In this document: positions 16,317 to 25,272 of the stretch, piece after piece
Layout of the letters: the number at the start of each line of letters is the position of its first letter
Numbering within the stretch: the stretch's first letter is position 1
Source: Streptococcus porci DSM 23759
GTDB taxonomy: Bacteria; Bacillota; Bacilli; Lactobacillales; Streptococcaceae
Direction: 5' to 3'
Length of the DNA stretch: 64,000 bases
NCBI RefSeq assembly: GCF_000423765.1
Contig: NZ_KE384089.1
Coordinates: 135,729 to 199,728, forward strand
The notes under the pieces: model-generated
The model's database searches: none
Seen by the model: the letters and a program-made list of their open reading frames with translations, nothing else
What the model was told of the DNA's origin: nothing
Translations under genes and position numbers: made by a program

Positions 16317-17016
16317 TGAAAAAGAATTGATGTCCTTGTCAGGCATAACCAAATCTTACCGTAATGGTGATGAGGAGTTGCAGGTGTTAAAAGGAATTGA
16401 TTTGACGGTCTATGAGGGGGAATTTGTCGCTATTATGGGACCTTCAGGTTCTGGGAAGTCAACCCTGATGAACATCATTGGCCTTTTGGATCGTCCGACA
16501 TCTGGTTCTTATCATTTATCAGGCACAGCAGTTGAAGAACTCGGTGAAAAAAAGTTAGCTCAGGTCAGAAATGATGAGATTGGCTTTGTTTTTCAGCAGT
16601 TCTTTCTTCTGGCTAAATTGACTGCTCAGGAAAATGTCGAGTTACCATTGATTTATGCAGGCGTTGGCGTCAGCAAGCGCCGTGAGTTAGCGCGGACCTT
16701 TCTCGAAAAGGTGGAACTAGCTGAACGTCGCAAACATCTGCCTTCAGAGCTTTCTGGTGGGCAAAAGCAGCGCGTGGCGATTGCAAGAGCCTTGGTCAAC
16801 AGTCCATCAATTATCCTTGCAGATGAGCCAACAGGTGCCCTTGATACTAAGACTGGTAAGCAAATCATGGAGCTATTGACTCAACTTAATAAAGAAGGCA
16901 AGACCATTATCATGGTTACTCACGAACCTGAAATAGCTGATTACGCCACACGGAAAATTGTCATTCGTGACGGTGAGATTACTGCTGACACCACAGATAG
17001 TGTCAGAATTGATTAG
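16306..17016 (+). CDS. MacB-type ABC transporter ATPase
   Basis: A 236-residue ATP-binding subunit of the LolD/MacB family. Walker [10 protein letters not shown] is near residue 46, the Q-loop is in FVFQQF, the signature is LSGGQKQR, and Walker B with its catalytic Glu is in [12 protein letters not shown]. The H-loop is in VTHEPE. The start is GTG 16306, placed 8 bases after GAGGTG and overlapping the adaptor gene by 11 bases. It powers the permease at 17025. Confidence 0.95.
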   Translation: MTNNEKELMSLSGITKSYRNGDEELQVLKGIDLTVYEGEFVAIMGPSGSGKSTLMNIIGLLDRPTSGSYHLSGTAVEELGEKKLAQVRNDEIGFVFQQFFLLAKLTAQENVELPLIYAGVGVSKRRELARTFLEKVELAERRKHLPSELSGGQKQRVAIARALVNSPSIILADEPTGALDTKTGKQIMELLTQLNKEGKTIIMVTHEPEIADYATRKIVIRDGEITADTTDSVRID

Positions 17017-17024
17017 GAGGACTT

Positions 17025-18251
17025 ATGGAAAATTGGAAATTTGCGATTAGTTCTGTCCTCAGTCACAAGATGCGATCTTTTTTGACCATGTTAGGTATCA
17101 TTATTGGGGTGTCTTCAGTTGTTTTGATTATGGGACTGGGAAATGCGATGCGCACAAGCGTAACTGATAGTGTTGCCGGTGATAAGAAGGAAGTACAACT
17201 TTATTATCAAGCAGCTGATGCTGAGGACGATCCCTATGCGGCACTTTACGGAGGCTCCTCTATCTCCAACGTTTCCATCAAGCCTGATTGGTTGGCAGAA
17301 ATTGCCACTCAGGTTCAAGGGATTGATGGTTATTATGTGACCAATATGTCTAGCTCACCCATCAGCTTTGGTAAGAAAACCATGGAAAATGTAACCCTTA
17401 CGGGTGTTAGCTCTGCTTATTTCTCTGCCAAAAAATACGATATCTTAGCTGGTCGTATCTTTAGAGATAACGACTACCAGAATTTTTCGCGCATCATTAT
17501 GCTGGATAGTGTCTTATCTGACGAGCTTTTCGGGAAAGGGAATTATCATCAAGCCCTTAACAAGGTTGTCAGTTTGGGAAATAAAGACTATCTGGTTGTT
17601 GGTGTCTACAAATCTGCGACAGAAACCATCTCCATACTTGGCTTGACGGGATCTGCCATCATGACCAACACTCAGGTTGCCTCAGAATTTGGTGTTGATG
17701 AAGTAGGCTCAATTTATATGCACTTGGAGGATGCTGGCCTGGCTGAAGTGGCTGGAAAAAAAGCTGCGCAGCTTTTGACAAAACGTTCAGGAGTGACTGA
17801 GGGCAAGTATGTTATGGCTGACATGGCAGCTTTAACTGAGCAATTAAATACCATTTATGGTACAATAACTACAGTAATAGGTGCCATTGCAGGTATCTCA
17901 CTTTTGGTTGGCGGAATCGGTGTCATGAATATCATGCTGGTATCTGTCACTGAACGTACTCGAGAAATCGGTCTGCGTAAGGCGCTAGGTGCTACTCGTC
18001 AGAAAATCTTGACTCAGTTCTTGATTGAAGCAGTAGTATTGACAGTTTTAGGAGGTTTAATCGGTCTTGGACTAGCATTCGGGCTAGTTAATGTGGTCGG
18101 AAATGCTCTCAATATGCCAAACGCTACCGTTTCATTAGACGTAGCAGGAGTAGCGATCGCCTTTTCAGCAGTTATCGGTATTATCTTTGGACTCTTACCA
18201 GCCAATAAAGCAAGTAAACTAGACCCTATTGAGGCCTTACGTTATGAATAG
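17025..18251 (+). CDS. MacB-type ABC transporter permease (FtsX-like)
   Basis: A 408-residue permease with the classic four-segment layout: one membrane helix near 20-42, an extracytoplasmic MacB_PCD domain (about 45-270), and three helices in the last 130 residues with the FtsX signature ERTREIGLRKALGATR near residue 312. AGGAGG precedes the ATG. The family uses mechanotransmission, with ATP hydrolysis inside moving the outer domain to push substrate into the adaptor channel. Third gene of the operon. Substrate unknown. Confidence 0.95.
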   Translation: MENWKFAISSVLSHKMRSFLTMLGIIIGVSSVVLIMGLGNAMRTSVTDSVAGDKKEVQLYYQAADAEDDPYAALYGGSSISNVSIKPDWLAEIATQVQGIDGYYVTNMSSSPISFGKKTMENVTLTGVSSAYFSAKKYDILAGRIFRDNDYQNFSRIIMLDSVLSDELFGKGNYHQALNKVVSLGNKDYLVVGVYKSATETISILGLTGSAIMTNTQVASEFGVDEVGSIYMHLEDAGLAEVAGKKAAQLLTKRSGVTEGKYVMADMAALTEQLNTIYGTITTVIGAIAGISLLVGGIGVMNIMLVSVTERTREIGLRKALGATRQKILTQFLIEAVVLTVLGGLIGLGLAFGLVNVVGNALNMPNATVSLDVAGVAIAFSAVIGIIFGLLPANKASKLDPIEALRYE

Positions 18252-18858
18252 AAAAATTGACCCTAAGCGCTATCAGATGTATCAGAAAATTATCAAAATA
18301 GTTGGTGCGGTTTCTATCTTTATCTCTATTTTTCTGATTGCTTATCTGATTCGAGGCTTGAATATTTTTAAAGAGCCAGATGCCTTAGCCGAGCTTATCA
18401 AAAATCATATGTTGATTGGCTCTATTGTTTTTTTCATCGTTCAAATTGTTCAGGTGGTCATTCCTATCATTCCAGGGGGAATCACAACAGTTGTAGGATT
18501 TATGGCCTTTGGACCTGTTTGGGGCTTTGTCTTAAACTACATCAGTCTTTGCATAGGATCTTTAATCCTCTTCTGGTTGGTTAAGGAATACGGCCGAGCC
18601 TTTATTCTCTTGTTTGTGGATGAAAAACATTTGCAGAAGTACGAGAGGCATCTCAGTTCCAAAAACTTTGAACGATTTTTTATCTTCAATATGATTTCGC
18701 CCGTTGCACCGGCAGACATCATGGTTATGGTAACAGGCTTATCTCACATGTCTTATTATAAATTTATTCGGATTATCCTCCTCTGTAAACCTTTTTCGAC
18801 GATAGCTTACGGTTATCTGTGGATTTACGGAGGTCAATGGATCCAGCAATTTTTATAG
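18244..18858 (+). CDS. TVP38/TMEM64 (VTT/DedA-like) membrane protein
   Basis: A protein of about 204 residues with roughly five membrane segments. The VTT-domain core is visible: IPIIPGGITTVVGFMAFGP near residue 77, then FIFNMISPVAPADIMVM near residue 145. Family members are thought to move lipids across the membrane. ATG 18244 overlaps the permease stop by 8 bases and uses TTGAGG (18229-18234), so it is co-translated with the exporter. Whether it serves that system or lipid turnover with the next gene is not known. Confidence 0.85.
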   Translation: MNRKIDPKRYQMYQKIIKIVGAVSIFISIFLIAYLIRGLNIFKEPDALAELIKNHMLIGSIVFFIVQIVQVVIPIIPGGITTVVGFMAFGPVWGFVLNYISLCIGSLILFWLVKEYGRAFILLFVDEKHLQKYERHLSSKNFERFFIFNMISPVAPADIMVMVTGLSHMSYYKFIRIILLCKPFSTIAYGYLWIYGGQWIQQFL

Positions 18859-18880
18859 GACAAAAAGAAAGAATACGATT

Positions 18881-18910
18881 AAATCCTCTGTCTTTTGCAG
18901 GGGATTTTTA
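18881..18910 (+). terminator. Weak hairpin between VTT gene and gdpD
   Basis: AAATCCTCTG (18881-18890) pairs with CAGGGGATTT (18898-18907, with G-U pairs), followed by TTTTA. It lies just before the gdpD start, so it could be a partial terminator or a leader hairpin. Confidence 0.45.
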
Positions 18911-18921
18911 GAAAGTGACGA

Positions 18922-20646
18922 ATGTTTAGAGAAATTATTACTCTGTTTAAAAGTCTATCTTTGGTTAAAATTCAAAAATCTGCCTTCTTGCAACTGGCTC
19001 TAGTCATCCTTGGTCAGTTGATCTTACGTGAAGCTTTTTATGGGAGCTTGGTACTTCTGGGCCAGTCCAATGTGACTATCAGCAATATAAAAATGCTCTT
19101 TACCAACCCCTTCGGCCTAGCTCTTTTTTTCCTTTACGGTCTTTTAGCCATTGCTATATTGCATGTGGAATTCTACTTTCTTTTTCAGATTGTCAAAGGA
19201 GAGCAACTTTTCAAGTGGAGTTCACCGCTGGATTATGCTAAAAAAATTTGGAGGCTTTTTGGTGGGTGGAATTTACCAGTTGTTATACTCTATCTGATAA
19301 TCACAATCCCTGTCTTACAGCTTGTTTTACCCACCATTGTGACGCAAAAGCTCGCCATTCCAAACTTTATTACAGGTGAGTTAAGCAAGACTTTGATTGG
19401 TAAATTAGGCCTATATAGCACTTATCTGGTAATATTCTATCTGAACTTGCGACTCATGTTTACCATTCCCTATGTGGTCATTAAAGATGATACTTTCCTC
19501 AATGGCATCAAAGCCAGCTGGAAGATTAGTCACAAGCGCATGCTAGCGACAGCTTTTTCTATCATTGCAGTTAGTGTCATTACCACTCTAGGTCTAGTCT
19601 TGCTGATGTTAGTCTTGATGCTCCTGATGACGGAACTTGATGCAGCGGGAAACCGTCTCGTCTACCAAATTCCCTTTCTAACCCTCTCTTGGATTTTGAT
19701 ATTTCTAACCAGTCTAGTAATCAAGCTCCTAATAGCCGATAGTTTAGGGCGTCCTTTGGGTTTGGAAAAGAGACAGAGTCAGCCAACTTTGAGTGAAAAA
19801 AGACGACTAGCTGTCCTTTCTATCCTAGCATGCCTGGGGACAGGCTTTGTTGCCAGTCAGCGCCTTCACACCCTCCCATCCAATCATGAAAAGCTTATCA
19901 TAGCTCATCGTGGCATGGTATCAGGCGGGGTTGAAAATTCTCTTGAAGCCTTGGAAGCTGCTGCAAAACATGGCAGTGATTATGTAGAGATGGATATCAT
20001 CATGACAGCAGACGGTGAGTTTGTGGTTTCGCATGATGATAACCTCAAACGTTTAGCAGGTCTCAATCAAACGATTTCTGGTTCGACTTTGAATGAAGTA
20101 GTAGGAACTAAGATTAGTCAGGGAAACTTTACCAGCCAGCTGGTCTCTTTTGATACCTACGTGGCTAGGGCTAAAGAACTGGGGGTCAAACTCCTAGTGG
20201 AATTAAAACCAACTGGCAAGGAACCAGCTGACTATGGCCAGCGCTTTATTGATAAATTTGAAAAACTTGGACTCGTTGAGCTGGACTATAAAGCCATGTC
20301 TTTAGATGTCAAACTGATGGAAAAAATCAATAGGATAAAACCAGAAATTGAGACTGGTTATGTCATCCCTTTGCAATTCGGCTTTTTCGGTGAAGAAAAG
20401 ATTGATTTCTATGTTATCGAAGACTTCTCCTATCGTCCAACTTTAGCCTACCAAGCAGCTTGGTTGAAAAAGCAGGTTTATGTCTGGACCATCAATGACT
20501 CCGAGCGTATGGAGCATTTTCTACGCCAAGCTGTTGATGGTATCATTACGGACTATCCAGACCAAGTTAGGCAAGTTGAACGAGATATCAGGGAACAAAC
20601 CTCCTTGTTTGATCGAGTGATGCAGCTGCTCCAAGAGAATTTGTAA
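18922..20646 (+). CDS. Glycerophosphodiester phosphodiesterase with N-terminal membrane domain
   Basis: 574 residues. The N-terminal 310 residues carry about six to seven membrane segments (glycerophosphodiesterase membrane domain). From residue 328 the catalytic GDPD barrel begins with the HRG motif in IIAHRGMVSGGVENS. The metal ligands are in YVEMDI and the catalytic His in VVSHDDNL. It cleaves glycerophosphodiesters, from lipid or lipoteichoic acid turnover, to glycerol phosphate and an alcohol. The start has only a weak ribosome site (GAAAG). Domain order and length fit the streptococcal GdpD/GlpQ-type enzymes. Confidence 0.9.
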   Translation: MFREIITLFKSLSLVKIQKSAFLQLALVILGQLILREAFYGSLVLLGQSNVTISNIKMLFTNPFGLALFFLYGLLAIAILHVEFYFLFQIVKGEQLFKWSSPLDYAKKIWRLFGGWNLPVVILYLIITIPVLQLVLPTIVTQKLAIPNFITGELSKTLIGKLGLYSTYLVIFYLNLRLMFTIPYVVIKDDTFLNGIKASWKISHKRMLATAFSIIAVSVITTLGLVLLMLVLMLLMTELDAAGNRLVYQIPFLTLSWILIFLTSLVIKLLIADSLGRPLGLEKRQSQPTLSEKRRLAVLSILACLGTGFVASQRLHTLPSNHEKLIIAHRGMVSGGVENSLEALEAAAKHGSDYVEMDIIMTADGEFVVSHDDNLKRLAGLNQTISGSTLNEVVGTKISQGNFTSQLVSFDTYVARAKELGVKLLVELKPTGKEPADYGQRFIDKFEKLGLVELDYKAMSLDVKLMEKINRIKPEIETGYVIPLQFGFFGEEKIDFYVIEDFSYRPTLAYQAAWLKKQVYVWTINDSERMEHFLRQAVDGIITDYPDQVRQVERDIREQTSLFDRVMQLLQENL

Positions 20647-20648
20647 GT

Positions 20649-20692
20649 CTGTCAAGTTTTTTTCTTGACAGACAAAATATTTGTGGTATACT
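20649..20692 (+). promoter_or_regulatory. rpsP promoter embedded in a hairpin
   Basis: CTGTCAAG (20649-20656) and CTTGACAG (20664-20671) are perfect inverted repeats around seven T residues. The right arm contains the -35 TTGACA (20665-20670). TATACT follows at 20687-20692 after 16 bases. The hairpin may also help end gdpD transcription. Confidence 0.7.
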
Positions 20693-20762
20693 AATTTTAG
20701 TAAGTTAATAGCACTGCTATTGGCCCAAACAAAATTACAATAAAGAAAAGAGAACACTTAAA

Positions 20763-21035
20763 ATGGCAGTAAAAATCCGTTTGACTCGTATGGGTTCTAA
20801 AAAGAAACCTTTCTACCGCATTAACGTTGCAGACTCACGTGCACCACGTGATGGTCGTTTCATTGAAACAGTTGGTACTTATAATCCACTTGTTGAAGAA
20901 AACCAAATCACAGTTAAAGAAGATCGCGTTCTTGACTGGTTGGCTAAAGGTGCACAACCTTCAGATACCGTTCGTAACATCCTTTCAAAAGCAGGTGTTA
21001 TGAAGAAATTCCACGAACAAAAATTCTCAAAATAA
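20763..21035 (+). CDS. rpsP: 30S ribosomal protein S16
   Basis: A 90-residue protein with the full S16 pattern: [18 protein letters not shown] at the N-terminus, [13 protein letters not shown], then VGTYNP. It is a component of the small ribosomal subunit and is needed for 30S assembly. It is driven by its own strong promoter at 20665-20692 and paired with khpA 22 bases downstream, a common streptococcal arrangement. Confidence 0.99.
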   Translation: MAVKIRLTRMGSKKKPFYRINVADSRAPRDGRFIETVGTYNPLVEENQITVKEDRVLDWLAKGAQPSDTVRNILSKAGVMKKFHEQKFSK

Positions 21036-21057
21036 TTTAAGCGAGTGACTAAAGCCT

Positions 21058-21297
21058 ATGGATACCATTGAAAATCTCATTATCGCTATTGTGAAGCCCT
21101 TGATTTCACAACCAGATAAATTGACTATTAAAATTGAAGATACACCAGAGTTTTTGGAATATCACCTTAATTTGGACGCACAAGATATCGGTCGTGTTAT
21201 CGGTAAAAAAGGGCGCACAATTACAGCGATTAGAGCCATTGTCTATTCGGTACCAACATCAGGTAAAAAAGTCCGCTTGGTTATTGACGAAAAATAA
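21058..21297 (+). CDS. khpA: KH-domain RNA-binding protein KhpA
   Basis: A 79-residue single-KH protein. The GXXG loop that grips RNA is in [19 protein letters not shown]. In pneumococcus KhpA works with KhpB (Jag) in RNA binding and in control of cell elongation and division. It sits in the usual rpsP-khpA operon and is followed by a terminator at 21303. Confidence 0.95.
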   Translation: MDTIENLIIAIVKPLISQPDKLTIKIEDTPEFLEYHLNLDAQDIGRVIGKKGRTITAIRAIVYSVPTSGKKVRLVIDEK

Positions 21298-21302
21298 AGA
21301 TG

Positions 21303-21367
21303 AAAGTTAGGAGTTTCCTGACTTTCTTTTTTATCAAAAGAAAACAGACCGACACTGTCGATCTGTT
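21303..21367. terminator. Back-to-back terminators of khpA (+) and the 64-residue gene (-)
   Basis: Plus: AAAGTTAGGA (21303-21312) pairs with TCCTGACTTT (21316-21325), then TCTTTTTT. Minus: AACAGACCGACA (21343-21354) pairs with TGTCGATCTGTT (21356-21367), with the T-rich run on the minus side at 21331-21342. Confidence 0.8.
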
Positions 21368-21371
21368 AGAG

Positions 21372-21566
21372 CTACTTGCCACCGAAAAGTCCCTTGACTT
21401 TATCGAGAATACCGTCAGCACCTTGGGCGCCGTCGATGAGCTGTTTAGCTTGGTCGAAATATTCGCCAAGATTGTCTTTGTGTTCGTTGACAAAGTTCAT
21501 AGCAGCTGAGAAATCTTTCTTCTCAATCATTTCTTTAACTTGGTTAAATAGGTCTTGTGGATTCAT
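21372..21566 (-). CDS. Small conserved-looking acidic protein, function unknown
   Basis: A 64-residue, mostly helical, charged protein with a glycine-rich end (DKVKGLFGGK). It has a good ribosome site (AGAGG) before the ATG, its own terminator at 21331-21367, and no membrane segment. These make it a real gene rather than a chance frame. The overlapping plus-strand frames in this stretch have no ribosome site. I do not recognise the family. Confidence 0.7.
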   Translation of the reverse strand: MNPQDLFNQVKEMIEKKDFSAAMNFVNEHKDNLGEYFDQAKQLIDGAQGADGILDKVKGLFGGK

Positions 21567-21693
21567 AGTGAAACCTCTTTCTTTTTGATAAGGCTATTAA
21601 ATCATAAACTAGCGTATTTTAAAAGTAATTTGGTTGACTGTGCAACTTTTGCTATAATAAGAGACGATAATGATTTTGAAATTCGAGGAAAAT

Positions 21694-22170
21694 ATGAAAT
21701 TAGCAACAATTTGTTATATTGATAATGGCTGCGAGCTATTGCTCTTGCATCGGAATAAAAAGCCAAATGACGTGCATCAAGGGAAATGGATTTCTGTGGG
21801 TGGAAAACTTGAAAAAGGGGAGACACCAGAAGAATGTGCTAAGCGCGAAATTCTTGAAGAGACTGGGCTAACTGTTCTTGACATGGATTTTTCTGGCATC
21901 ATTACTTTCCCAGAGTTTACTCCTGGTAATGATTGGTACACCTATGTCTTTAAGGTGACTAAGTTTGAAGGCCAGGTTATGGAAGATAGTCCCGAGGGAA
22001 CTTTAGAATGGGTACCTTATGATCAAGTGCTGTCAAAACCAACTTGGGAAGGTGACTATGAAATGTTCAAATGGATTTTAGATGATGTTCCCTTTTTCTC
22101 TGCCAAAATGACCTATGAAAATGAAAAGTTGATCGAGAAGCAAGTGACCTTCTATCCTCATGAAAATTGA
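21694..22170 (+). CDS. mutX: 8-oxo-dGTP diphosphatase (NUDIX), MutX/MutT type
   Basis: A 158-residue NUDIX hydrolase that removes oxidised dGTP from the nucleotide pool. The NUDIX box GX5EX7REUXEEXGU is complete: the segment from GKLEKGE through REILEETGL, near residues 41-63. The start is placed at ATG 21694 (MKLATICYIDNG), which follows GAGGA and matches the family. An upstream ATG at 21670 would add eight odd residues without a good ribosome site. Confidence 0.88.
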   Translation: MKLATICYIDNGCELLLLHRNKKPNDVHQGKWISVGGKLEKGETPEECAKREILEETGLTVLDMDFSGIITFPEFTPGNDWYTYVFKVTKFEGQVMEDSPEGTLEWVPYDQVLSKPTWEGDYEMFKWILDDVPFFSAKMTYENEKLIEKQVTFYPHEN

Positions 22171-22271
22171 TATCAAAATCTGTTTACATGCTGATTTGAC
22201 AAGCTTTGTAGGCAGACAAGGTGTCAGCTTTTTGCCATAATAAAAGCATCAAAAAGAAAGGATATCCTGAG

Positions 22272-22829
22272 ATGATTTCAGAAAAATTAAGGAGCTTTCG
22301 TTTAGAAAATGGACTGAATCAGGAGCGGTTGGCTGAGAAAATAGGGGTCAGTCGTCAAACCATTTCCAACTGGGAAAATGATAGGCGAGTTCCTGATATC
22401 TATAGCCTAGTTGCACTTAGTGACCTATACGGAGTTTCTCTGGACGGACTTATCAAGGGAGATGCTAAGGTCATGGCTATGCTTAGTGGGAGCACGAAAG
22501 TGGTAGGTGAAAGATATTTGTATGGAGCAGTCGCCTTAAATGGGCTGGGAATGATAGAGTTGTTTTATTTCGAACAACTGGGCATATTGCCAAAAGTTGC
22601 TTTTATGATTTCACACTTCACTGCAAGTTTACTCTTGATGTACTATTTCTTCCCTTACTATAAAGAGGAGTTGAAACTCATCAAAGAAGATGAAGGATCC
22701 AAGACCTCTGGTTTTAGTATGAGGGTTTTCTACTGGTTTACTCTAATAGCAACGCTTAGTGTTCTATTTTTGAATTTCTTTTATTCTATAGGCCTGAAAG
22801 TCACCCTTATCGGTGATTTTTTTGCTTAA
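22272..22829 (+). CDS. XRE-family regulator with C-terminal membrane segments
   Basis: 185 residues. Residues 1-65 form a Cro/C1-type helix-turn-helix domain (LRSFRLENGLNQERLAEKIG, then SRQTISNWENDRRVPD). The C-terminal half has about three hydrophobic segments (near 83-98, 105-125 and 155-178), so the regulator is likely held in the membrane. ATG 22272 is preferred over 22221, because a CATAAT -10 with extended TG lies at about 22236-22241, downstream of the earlier ATG. Its terminator overlaps the last codons. Target genes are unknown. Confidence 0.82.
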   Translation: MISEKLRSFRLENGLNQERLAEKIGVSRQTISNWENDRRVPDIYSLVALSDLYGVSLDGLIKGDAKVMAMLSGSTKVVGERYLYGAVALNGLGMIELFYFEQLGILPKVAFMISHFTASLLLMYYFFPYYKEELKLIKEDEGSKTSGFSMRVFYWFTLIATLSVLFLNFFYSIGLKVTLIGDFFA

Positions 22830-22842
22830 TTTTTGGTATAAT
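22801..22842 (+). terminator. Terminator inside the XRE gene end, then the next promoter
   Basis: TCACC (22801-22805) pairs with GGTGA (22812-22816), followed by TTTTTTT (22817-22823). All of this is inside the last codons of the regulator gene. TTTTTGGTATAATA follows, with TATAAT at 22837-22842 as -10 for the transporter at 22875. Confidence 0.7.
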
Positions 22843-22874
22843 AGTAGCAGAATATTAGTCTTTGGAGAATGGTT

Positions 22875-24053
22875 ATGAAAGATGACGACAAATTTTCACT
22901 AAGTTGGTTCTTCCGATGGTTTTTAAACAATCAAGGTGTGACTGTTCTTTTAGTCATGCTTTTGGTTTTTCTGAACATCTGGGTTTTTACTCATATTAGC
23001 TCTCTGCTGACGCCAATTTTTTCATTTCTAGCGGTTATTAGTCTGCCCTTGGTGATTTCCGCCCTAGTTTACTACCTTCTCAAGCCGGCAGTGGATTGGC
23101 TGGAGTCAAAAGGCCTTGGTCGTTTATGGGCCATCCTTATCGTTTTTTTAGGTCTTATTCTCTTTTTGATTTGGGCAATTGCTGCGCTAGTGCCCATGAT
23201 TGAGACTCAGCTGACGGCTTTTGTCACTAATCTCCCTAACTATATTACGGACGTTGAAAATCAGGTGACCCTAATCTTAAAAGATGATCGTCTAGCACAG
23301 TTCCGTCCACAGTTAGAAAGTTTCGTGACAGACTTTTCTGGCAAAGCACTTGAACTTGCTCAAACCTTCTCGAAGAATGCTGTTGACTGGGCGGGAAACT
23401 TTGCAGGTACTGTCGCCCGTGTGACGGTTGCTATCATCATCTCGCCTTTTATCATCTTTTATTTACTACGTGACGGCAGTACCATGAAAGATGGCTTTGT
23501 CAAATTTCTCCCAACTCCGATGAGAGAAACAACTGCGCGTATCCTACATAACGTCAATGCGCAACTTTCTGGTTACGTTCAAGGACAAGTGACAGTGGCT
23601 ATCGTTGTTGGCATTATGTTCTCCATTCTCTTTACGATAATTGGTCTTCCTTATGCGGTGACTTTCGGTATTACAGCTGGATTTTTGAATATGATTCCCT
23701 ACCTAGGTTCATTCTTAGCGATGGTACCGGTTGTCATTTTGGCTTTAGTTGACGGGCCTCTGATGCTGGTTAAGGTTGCTGTGGTTTTCACTATTGAGCA
23801 AACTATTGAGGGACGTTTTGTGACGCCACTGGTACTGGGCAGTAAACTCAATATCCATCCTATAACCATCATGTTTATCCTCTTGATTTCGGGCTCAGCC
23901 TTTGGTGTCTGGGGAGTCTTTCTTGGTATTCCAGTTTATGCCGCAGCAAAGGTTGTTCTAGCTGAACTCTTTAACTGGTATAAGGACGCGAGTGGTTTGT
24001 ATGAAGAAATCGCAGAGCAGACAGAAAGCGAAGGAGAAAATCATGTTAAATAG
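22875..24053 (+). CDS. AI-2E-family transporter
   Basis: A 392-residue polytopic membrane protein of the AI-2 exporter (TqsA/YdiK) superfamily, with about seven to eight membrane segments. The family core is LPNYITDVENQ in the outer loop, FYLLRDG near residue 200 and LNMIPYLGSFLAMVPVV near residue 274. Some members export autoinducer-2 and others are Na+/H+ antiporters, so the substrate is open. ATG 22875 is preferred to 22869: GGAG at 22864-22867 is 7 bases from the former but only 1 from the latter. Confidence 0.88.
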   Translation: MKDDDKFSLSWFFRWFLNNQGVTVLLVMLLVFLNIWVFTHISSLLTPIFSFLAVISLPLVISALVYYLLKPAVDWLESKGLGRLWAILIVFLGLILFLIWAIAALVPMIETQLTAFVTNLPNYITDVENQVTLILKDDRLAQFRPQLESFVTDFSGKALELAQTFSKNAVDWAGNFAGTVARVTVAIIISPFIIFYLLRDGSTMKDGFVKFLPTPMRETTARILHNVNAQLSGYVQGQVTVAIVVGIMFSILFTIIGLPYAVTFGITAGFLNMIPYLGSFLAMVPVVILALVDGPLMLVKVAVVFTIEQTIEGRFVTPLVLGSKLNIHPITIMFILLISGSAFGVWGVFLGIPVYAAAKVVLAELFNWYKDASGLYEEIAEQTESEGENHVK

Positions 24054-25272
24054 TGAGAAGATGTTAGCCTCCTTGGAGGCTCAGGACCTAGCTCACACTG
24101 AAAAATATTTTCGAAAAGCTCTTGAAAGTGATCCTGAGGATGTCCTTTTAGGATTAGCAGAATATCTGGAATCCATTGGTTTTTTACACCAAGCCAAGGT
24201 CATATATGAAAAAATAAGACCTCTTTATCCAGAAGTCTCAATTAACCTAGCGCAGATTGCGGCTGAAGATGGTGATCTGGAATCAGCCTTTCTCTACCTT
24301 GATGCTATCTCAGAAGAGAGTGAGGATTATCTGTCAGCCCTCTTAGTTATGGCAGACCTTTACCAGATGGAAGGCCTAACAGATGTGGCCCGAGACAAGC
24401 TCCTTCTTGCATCAGAATTGACAGACGAACCCTTGGTTATCTTTGGGCTGGCTGAATTAGAATACGAATTAGAAAATGACAAAACTGCTATTGATTACTA
24501 CGCCAAACTCGATAACCGTGAGATGTTGGAAATGACTGGCATCTCAACCTACCAGCGCATTGGTCGTTCTTACGCCAATCTTGGCAAATTTGAAGCCGCA
24601 ATTGAGTTCTTAGAAAAAGCTCTTGAAATTGAATACGATGATGCCACTGCTTTTGAACTTGGTGTTATATTGTACGATCAAGGAGAATACCAAAAGGCTA
24701 ATCTCTACTTTAAGCAATTAGATACCATGAACCCTGATTTTGCTGGCTATGAGTATATCTACGCCCTATCGCTACAAGCTGATCATAGAGCAGAAGAAGG
24801 ACTACGTCTAGTTCAGCAGGGGTTGACAAAAAATGAATTTGACAGTCAACTTTTACTGCTAGCTTCACAACTTTCCTATGAAACACACGATAAAAAAGCT
24901 GCTGAGTCCTATCTTTTATTGGCTAAAGACTTGGCAGAGGATGTGGAAGAAGTTCTCCTACGACTTTCAACTCTCTATCTTGAAGACGAGCGGTACGAAG
25001 AAGTGATAGCCCTGCTTTCAGAGGATATCGAAATGGTTCTGACTAAATGGAATATTGCTAAGGCTTATCAGGAGCTGGATCAAGAAGAAGAGGCCTTTGA
25101 ACTCTACAAAGAAATTTCAGTGGACTTATCTGAAAATCCAGAATTTTTGCAGGATTACGCCTATATTTTACGAGAATTTGCTTATCCTGATGAGGCAAGA
25201 AAAATGGCAGAGCGATACCTGAAGTTGGTACCTGATGATATCAATATGGCGACCTTTATGGAGGAACTCTAG
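24043..25272 (+). CDS. Tetratricopeptide-repeat protein
   Basis: A 409-residue soluble protein made almost entirely of TPR-like helical pairs. Typical repeats are IGRSYANLGKFEAAIEFLEK near residue 170 and the acidic pairs after it. It likely acts as a protein-binding scaffold. ATG 24043 follows GAAGGAG and overlaps the transporter stop by 11 bases, so the two are co-translated. Its own stop shares a base with the next start. A conserved streptococcal TPR gene. The partner is unknown. Confidence 0.85.
   Translation: MLNSEKMLASLEAQDLAHTEKYFRKALESDPEDVLLGLAEYLESIGFLHQAKVIYEKIRPLYPEVSINLAQIAAEDGDLESAFLYLDAISEESEDYLSALLVMADLYQMEGLTDVARDKLLLASELTDEPLVIFGLAELEYELENDKTAIDYYAKLDNREMLEMTGISTYQRIGRSYANLGKFEAAIEFLEKALEIEYDDATAFELGVILYDQGEYQKANLYFKQLDTMNPDFAGYEYIYALSLQADHRAEEGLRLVQQGLTKNEFDSQLLLLASQLSYETHDKKAAESYLLLAKDLAEDVEEVLLRLSTLYLEDERYEEVIALLSEDIEMVLTKWNIAKAYQELDQEEEAFELYKEISVDLSENPEFLQDYAYILREFAYPDEARKMAERYLKLVPDDINMATFMEEL

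Noticed and set aside
21300-21588. Plus-strand frames covering the terminators and the 64-residue gene
   Set aside because: The minus-strand gene has a ribosome site and terminator. The plus frames cross two terminators and have no Shine-Dalgarno.
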